DNA from: Marchantia polymorpha subsp. ruderalis | Lineage: Eukaryota > Streptophyta > Marchantiopsida > Marchantiales > Marchantiaceae | Length of the DNA: 64,000 nt | Direction: 5' to 3' | Assembly (NCBI GenBank): GCA_037833965.1 | Contig: AP031356.1 | Coordinates: forward strand, 7,090,501-7,154,500 | Part shown: positions 57,481-64,000 of the stretch, piece by piece | How the letters are laid out: every line of letters starts with the position of its first letter | Numbering within the stretch: position 1 is the stretch's first letter | The notes under the pieces: model-generated | What the model was told of the DNA's origin: nothing | The model's database searches: none | Seen by the model: only the letters and a program-made list of their open reading frames with translations | Made by a program: the position numbers and the translations under genes

Positions 57481-59090
57481 GTAGGGAAGGAGCAATAAAA
57501 TTAATTTAAATCCTCATGATCAAATGACTATAATAATTTATCTCATTATCCCTGATTAAAAAAAGTCCTTGATTTGATGGGATCATAGATAAAATTTAAA
57601 AATTAAATTTAAGTTAATTTTATGTATTTAAAAAACTAAAAAATTCGTAGATTAATTTAAAATAGAAAATCAAACTTTACTTCATGTTACTTGAAAATGT
57701 CATAAAAATTAAATCTCAAAGTAAATTTTTTTTTTCATTATTCAACGTTAATAAAGATACTTTGTGTGAATTTTGATTTACCTCAACAGCTCATGTTTAC
57801 AATTATAAATTAGATTGATATTTTCTTACATAGTAAAATTAAAATAATTAATATGATGCGTTAATTCCATAATGGATGTTTTTATACAAAATAAATGATA
57901 TGTTTTAAATGCGATTATATATTTCTTTTTCACGATCAATTCTGGACATGGTAAGCAGATTGTTTTTAAAGTAATTCTCTATACCTTGATTATTATTCAT
58001 TGTCCCCTTTGCGTTGCAACCTAAACTCTGTTTATTAATATTTTAATATTTGGAATTTATTCTTCAAAATAATAATATCACACGGGTATTAAAATCTGTA
58101 ATATTAAATTTTAATCTGTAATGAAATTGCATCTTGAAATCAATTTTCAAATATTCAATTTAATAATGAGTAAGGCAATGGATGCAGTTGAATGTATCGT
58201 TGATCTTTTAAATTTACTTGAACTTGGACACTAAAATAAATTTTCATATAATATTCTACAGAAAAACCATAACTATAAAAAAATGTTTCATGATATATGT
58301 TATCAATTATATGATTTATATTCTATTTGAAAATTTCTTATGATGATTTGAAGTTGAAGGGTAGATTTCAGATCTTCTAATTTATTGAACATATTTCCAA
58401 AATTTTACGATTGATGAGAAGGTGCCAGTTTATAGTCTGAATTGCATGATTGTGCTTGAATTGAAAATTTGACTGAATTGGATGAGTTTTGAAAATTGAG
58501 TAAAATCCTAATGAGTGTACACAATCAAAGTTACAATCAATACTCATTTATACATAGTGAAGATTGTGATGAAAAATTTTGTTGTCATAGCTTTTGATAC
58601 ATAAAAACTATTCAAAGTTCAGATTGAATGATAAAACAAGAATCTTCTGAGATATGAAGTCATTATAAATAAATGGTTATAATTTCAATATAGTCTTCGT
58701 TTTGAATATGATTATCAAAAGATATGGCACTGAATTGTATAGTTTACGATATTAAGGGCTCATAGAGGTCTTAATGCTTTTACTTGTAAAAGTTTGGGCA
58801 AGATTCAGACAACGAACTGTGAGATCTAATGAGCATCTTATTGCGAAATTTGACCTCATGCATTTTACTCAAACATGGGCAAACAGATTGTGAATTTGCG
58901 TGAGGGTCATCGGTTCTTACAGTGTAGTCAAGTCCTTGCCACATCTCTAAAGGAATTGGTGACTATATAGTCCATGACTGACTTCAAAAGCACAAGTGAA
59001 GATTGCGTTGAGGCAGTGAGAGTCAGAATAATAGACCATGATATAACAATCAGATACAAGAATCTCGTGCTTGAACCACATCATGTTACA
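57481..59090. other. AT-rich gene-free DNA
   Basis: A/T-rich with short frames only; nothing supportable. Confidence 0.5.
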
Positions 59091-59094
59091 GTTT

Positions 59095-62000
59095 CTAGAA
59101 GAAACTACGATGTAATAGACAAAAGAAAAAGCTGAGCTTGCCCATGCACTCTCGTGGAACGACTATATCCTTCAGCCCCTCCCCGAGCTCTTGCTTGCAA
59201 TGAAAAGCAATGAAGTTGCAAAACCTGTAACTCTGTTTGTGATAGACTCGTTCAAATGTGTCGACTTCTACCAAATTGCTAAAAATCTGAGCACTGACTT
59301 GTGCCACTGTCGAATGTCGTTCGTTCATTGCACCAAAAGTACAGCTATAAAACTCCCCATCTTTGGAACACAAAATATAATAACCAGAAGACTCTGACTA
59401 TTGTGGTCGCCTTAGACAGAGCGACCACAAAGAAGCAGAGTATCAACGATCAAAGGTGCAGGTGCTCTTCGTATCAGTTCCTACTTCGACCCGTCAGATT
59501 CTAGTTGCCTATCCTGAACGCCCTACTGTATTGCCTTAAGTTGACTACCGAGTATGGAAGTGGAGGCTTGTTGTGCTGATTTAAAAAATACAGAGCAGCG
59601 CCTGGGCAATTCTGGCTCGCTTGGTCTTACAGATTTGCAACCATAGAGATCGGAATTCCGTGCTAGGCACACTGATGGGATCACAACCAGACGGACTCGG
59701 GACATGGTGGACTCCCCATCAGCGCAGTGCAGCTGGTATTAGTGGCTTAAGGATCGTCAAAGCTCCAGAGGTTAAACATCTCGAAAACATGTAGAAACGG
59801 AGTGGTTTGCACATCATACACAATTCGGATAGTTGTGGATGTACAGTTCCAGTTGTATTTGTGTTTTACTCCCACTGAAATGAGGGAAAACAACGAGGTC
59901 TCCAGTTAAGATCATTCTCTGAGCATTCCTGCAACCCTTGTGTTACCTTGCCAAACATCTAGAAAGAAACTTGATGCGATGATTTGCCAGTGTTCGCATT
60001 TTTAGAGCGCCATTTATAAATGCAAAAGGATGGACCGCCAGACCCAGCCACTAACAACTTCTGCCCATAAACCTTAACGTCTTTTGTGTGTATGTTCAAT
60101 GAGCAGGAATTAGGGACGAACGCTATGGACCAGCATATATTGATTCTCCAATGGTTTAGGTAGGAAACTATTGTCAGGTTCTCCGGAGAATCCAGGAACC
60201 TGAAGGTCGTCTTCTGAAAAGAAGCAGCTATCGCCAGGCGAAGTTGTTGGTATCCATCCTCCAGATCAGCCTTTGAGCATCTGTGGACTCGAATATCTAA
60301 AGGTCAGACTGTAAGCATGCGCAATCGTTTTCTAAATTCCATAAACGTAAATGTTTCTCTCAAGAAATAAGAAATACATCGCATCTCTCTACGAGAGTGC
60401 CTTTTAGTATCAGGAGACTTTAGTGTAATATCAGGAGTTCAGAATAAGAACACGGAAAACTCAGAACCGTGTTGAAAGGAGAGCAAAAAAAGTGTAATCC
60501 TGCAGGTAGCAACAAGGTACTCTTCAATAATAAGTTTAAAACTTACCTGCATGTATCTGAAATCACAGTGACAGGTAAAGCTCTCCGAAGATTAAGTGCA
60601 GCTTGTAATAGGCATTTGGAACCAGGAAAACGTGAATGGAATCTATTATACAGAGCGCTCTCCTGACAGCATCAACGAAGAAGAAACGCCAACACTCTAC
60701 GATAATTTCCGGCATAGCCGGACACTCTTAAATGGAAGAAAGGAACATGCTCTCTTCAGTGCATTCGGCTCATGAAAGATGATATCGGATAGATGGCTAC
60801 TCTGAACCTGTCTAAACTCATCACTCTGCTCAACCGACATCGAAGCAAGTCTATCACTCTATGTCGATCCTTTATTCGCAGTAGGCAGATATCGTAGTAA
60901 ATAAACAGAAACGACGAACCGCTGCTTCACCATTAACAGGTCTTAGATACAGTGCAGAACAAAGCGAGTGATTGCATATATCCTTTCATGCTTGAGCACA
61001 GAAGCTTCACTTGAATATCTATCAGTGCAACACAGCAACCCGGAATACGAGATGACAATGCGTCGAAGATCGTTCAGGGAGGCTGTGAAGATCCATGAAG
61101 ATGAGATCCTGTGGATAGGCACAACTCTTACAGTGGTAGATGCAAACTTCACTACTGTACTTCAAGCTGTTTGGTAGTGAGCCATTTGATAGGTGATTGT
61201 AAGTGCAAGCACTGGTCGACATGTAACTAAAGTTCCGTGAGAATCACCGTAAAAGATCTCTTACAATGTGATCGGTGGAAATCAATGATGGTATTTCTCA
61301 TCCTCGATTGGCATACATGGGAGGACAGTCATCCAGTGTATCTTGCAATTCAAGTTTAGCTCTTCAGTCGTAGAGCTAGAGTGAAGATGTTGACAAGATG
61401 AAAAAGGACGATGGACTTCAGGCAGTGCATGCGTATGTGCAAGTAATTTCGAAGATTGAATGCAAGAAGAGTTTCGAAGTGCGTGTGTCTTCATTGGACT
61501 GATGAAGGTTCCGAAAGGCCTGAACAACCGCGTCTGAAGTGCAAGTTGATATGGGAGTGTTACGAGATCCTGCCCTCACTCTCAAAGGAGCCTTGAGCAA
61601 TGAAGTCATAGCTACACAAGTTCTTCAAGGAACTTGTGTAGCTGAGCCCTTGGACAGTTTCTTCACACACAGGCTTCTTACGGATAAGTATCCATATCGG
61701 TCTTTACAAAACGAGTCTTACGGTACTGGTTGCAACTCCCGACAAGCCTTTTGCAGAGGCAACTGCTCGTCTAGTATTTGGTTTCCGGCTTGCTCTGCTT
61801 ATTTGATTTCCAAACTGGGAGCTCTTGCAACAAAAGAGTAAGCTGTGAAGGCCATTTGTATTTTCATAATCGGAGGTCAAAGCGGGTGTAGATGCTGATA
61901 ATCAACAATACTTTTGAGCTGAAGCTCACTAAACACTCCCTGCGACTAAACACTTAAACCTCCGATTTTATTGCAGAACTGAAGTTTTTAATGACAGACA

Positions 62001-62520
62001 GACGTGGTTCACAGTCCATGACAGGCAATCCAGACTGGATAGATAGAGTACAGTCGTACTTATGAGATTTTAGATTGACCTGTGATGATAATGGGTGGTT
62101 GCGACCAACTGATATGTAGAAGAAGCTCTTCCGGCCCGAAGTTCAGTGACAACAAATTCGCTGTCTCGAAACGATGAAACGTAGATACTCATTGTGAAGG
62201 GTTCTTTAGCTTCTTGAATCTCCCTCGGAATTTCAAATCTGGCAATGGCTGTCCTCAGTCTATCTCCGAACCTCGAGCCCAAGTATGATCGGAAAAACTC
62301 TAATTTGAAGCGTGTTTGAACGAGGTCCGCACCTGAATAGACATTTGATGATACCAATGCCAATTGACGCCTGCCACTCGGAAAGCAGAGAGAATCTCGT
62401 TGACAGAATCCAATAATTTGTGAGGAATCGGTGCATACTACTGTACGTCTGCTTAAACTCAAACTCAGTGCACATAGTTGTGGACACATCACTGGTTCGA
62501 ACGGTTGAGCGAGTAGCACA
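59095..62520 (-). CDS. Unrecognised multi-exon gene, exon structure partly resolved
   Basis: Several minus-strand stretches look coding. The best set joins in frame: 60840-60724 (candidate start, MSVEQSDEFRQ...FLPFKS), 60662-60547 (ESALYNRFHSRF...ISDTC, good donor CAG|GTAAGT) and 60280-59959 (CSKADLEDGYQQLRLAIA, FLDSPENLTIVSYLNHWRIN, KLLVAGSGGPSFCIYKW, then stop). That alone would be ~184 residues, though the 60724 donor (AGT|GTCCGG) is weak. Upstream coding-looking stretches are 62335-62090 (SYLGSRFGDRLRTAIARFEI, YVSSFRDSEFVVTELRAG), 61590-61430 (TSDAVVQAFRNLHQSNEDTR) and 61150-60990 (ISSSWIFTASLNDLRRIV). Downstream, 59400-59200 has KDGEFYSCTFGAMN. The VAGSGG...IYKW stretch hints at a beta-propeller blade, but that is a guess. 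It may be one gene or two. Confidence 0.4.
61610..61643. repeat. 14-bp perfect inverted repeat with 6-base loop
   Basis: AGCTACACAAGTTC and GAACTTGTGTAGCT enclose TTCAAG. It is non-coding as far as I can tell. Confidence 0.85.
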
Positions 62521-62529
62521 AACAAGTGT

Positions 62530-64000
62530 TAGATCGTCTGCTCTGACAACATCTTGTCTGGCAAGTGGGCATCATCCGATATTAATAGTAGTCCAGGCTG
62601 TGCGATCTTCAATCATTTGACAAGGTGAGGAACATGTGCAGAGTGCAGTCAGGATGACCGGACCAGACCTCCCATCGCTTGCACAAAACGGGGGTTTTCA
62701 CAGGTTCACCTCTCGTTGAGATTTGAATCCTCTCTGCCGAAGTTCACTATGCCAATATCCTCACAAATTGTGCTCCCTCCTGTGGATGGACAGCAGGGTT
62801 TCCCTAGCTCGGAACCTCAGAAGATCGACGAGAGATATTGCCCAAAATATCAAACCTGCTCTGAAGAGATATTTTGTGTCCAGGTCCTTCTTTTCCCATT
62901 TTGCTTTGGGAAGAACCAGGTATGTGCCAAAAAGGATGGGAGTACCTTATGTGGGTCTTTTTGAGTCCTACAGAAGTTCCTACGAGCAAAATTCAAATCT
63001 TCTTTATATGGCCAAAGACTTTGTCATCCTTTACTTTAGAGTTCCTGCTGCATTGTAATCCATCTCATTGCTATTGCTAGCTTGAGTGACCACTGTATGA
63101 CTACAAACAGCGAAAGGTACGGAGTGTATGTAGATCCCTTAGATAAAAGGGAATTCATGCGTCCAGACAGGTATCTGAAGTTAAGGATAGTCATCGTTGA
63201 TCAATTTACGGATAAGATACGGATAGTGAGCTTAATCTGTCTTAGTTGCTTGGGTGTAAAGATGGGTTTAGTTCTGACAAAAATATCTCCATCCGAATGA
63301 TGGTACTAAATAACTGACAGGTTACAGGACTTGTGGTGATGCAAATGTACATAATTTCATACGCTAGAAAGATTGCTATCTATATACGTCAAACGGCTCC
63401 TCACAGGTTAGTAACAAACAATTCATGTACAATTTACTATCTTATTTTTGATGGTTTTGAATAGTGCTGGGTAATAGTATTCAAACTCATAGTTCCTTCA
63501 CCTTCCGGAGTAGTCCTTGGAGTATGTGCGCATCCACGGAGATTCCACAATAAGAATCTTGGAGAATGAGCGAATCCACGGAGATTCTCAATAAGAATCT
63601 TGCTGATGCCTAAAATTCCGCACAGTGTAACCTTCTTTTCTTTTTAAAAGTATTAATTTGTTCGGTTGGCCTATGCGAAGAATGAAGCCTGATTACAAGC
63701 TGATTTGCGCAATTTTATTGGTTCAAGGACTGCCAGGTCAGAACGCTATTGCCAAGTACGTCTCTCTCTCGCATTGGAATTCATCCATTTTCTCTCAGGA
63801 AATCTGACACCAACCTGACAGAGCTTTCTAGATGCATGACCAAATGGTCTGTCGGTGTACTGTAGTCCCATCACATGTGAGCTATGAGGTCGTTGGTAGA
63901 TCATGGATAACTACGGATTTAGTTGCTGTACTTGTTCCCTCAATTCAGCCAAAGTCGGAAAAATAAATAATGAGGCGCTCTTAGCTGATCTATCTGCAAA
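62530..64000. other. Right end of window, no supportable gene
   Basis: Frames at 62716-63058 and 63082-63300 (plus) and 62989-62804 (minus) show no domain. A ~40-bp tandem duplication (GCRMATCCACGGAGATTC ... AATAAGAATCTTG) occurs at about 63528-63604. Upstream exons of the 59-62.5 kb gene could extend here. Confidence 0.35.

Overview
The window looks like nuclear DNA of a land plant. The evidence is spliced genes with GT-AG introns, a chloroplast signal-recognition-particle receptor with a plastid transit peptide, two plant-type ABCG half transporters, a cytosolic-type tRNA-Leu, and Ty1/copia and Ty3/gypsy elements that include a tRNA-iMet primer site. Short gene islands with moderate introns sit between very AT-rich, repeat-filled stretches. 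This would suit a bryophyte or another early-diverging land plant, but the lineage is not proven from the sequence.

Layout. 1-3.1 kb: minus-strand LRR gene, nine introns, 3' end off the window. 4.4-5.4 kb: plus-strand gene for a small, probably plastid-targeted protein of unknown function. 6.9-10.5 kb: complete cpFtsY gene with 11 exons. 11.5-14.4 kb: tandem-repeat blocks, including a lysine-rich degenerate array bordered by telomere-like palindromes. 14.4-22 kb: AT-rich DNA holding a decayed hAT-like transposon on the minus strand. 22.6-26.2 kb: ABCG transporter with a long arginine/serine-rich N-terminus. 26.5-28.6 kb: coding-looking minus-strand frames I could not name. 31.4-45.4 kb: retroelement cluster with an LTR-like fragment, an old copia element with a younger gypsy element nested in it, an ankyrin-like segment, another LTR with a primer site, and a small non-autonomous LTR-like element carrying nine 35-bp repeats. 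46.3 kb: tRNA-Leu(AAG). 48.0-51.1 kb: second ABCG gene, inverted, with the same intron phases as the first. 53 kb: minisatellite. 56.8-57.5 kb: island of different base composition with perfect palindromes. 59-62.5 kb: coding-looking minus-strand exons of an unrecognised gene.

How the genes relate. The two ABCG genes are clear paralogues that diverged mainly in their N-termini. cpFtsY and the small plastid protein both point to chloroplast biogenesis, but nothing in the sequence links them functionally. No operon-like or obviously co-regulated system is visible. Exon coordinates were derived by eye from splice motifs and reading-frame continuity and need transcript support.
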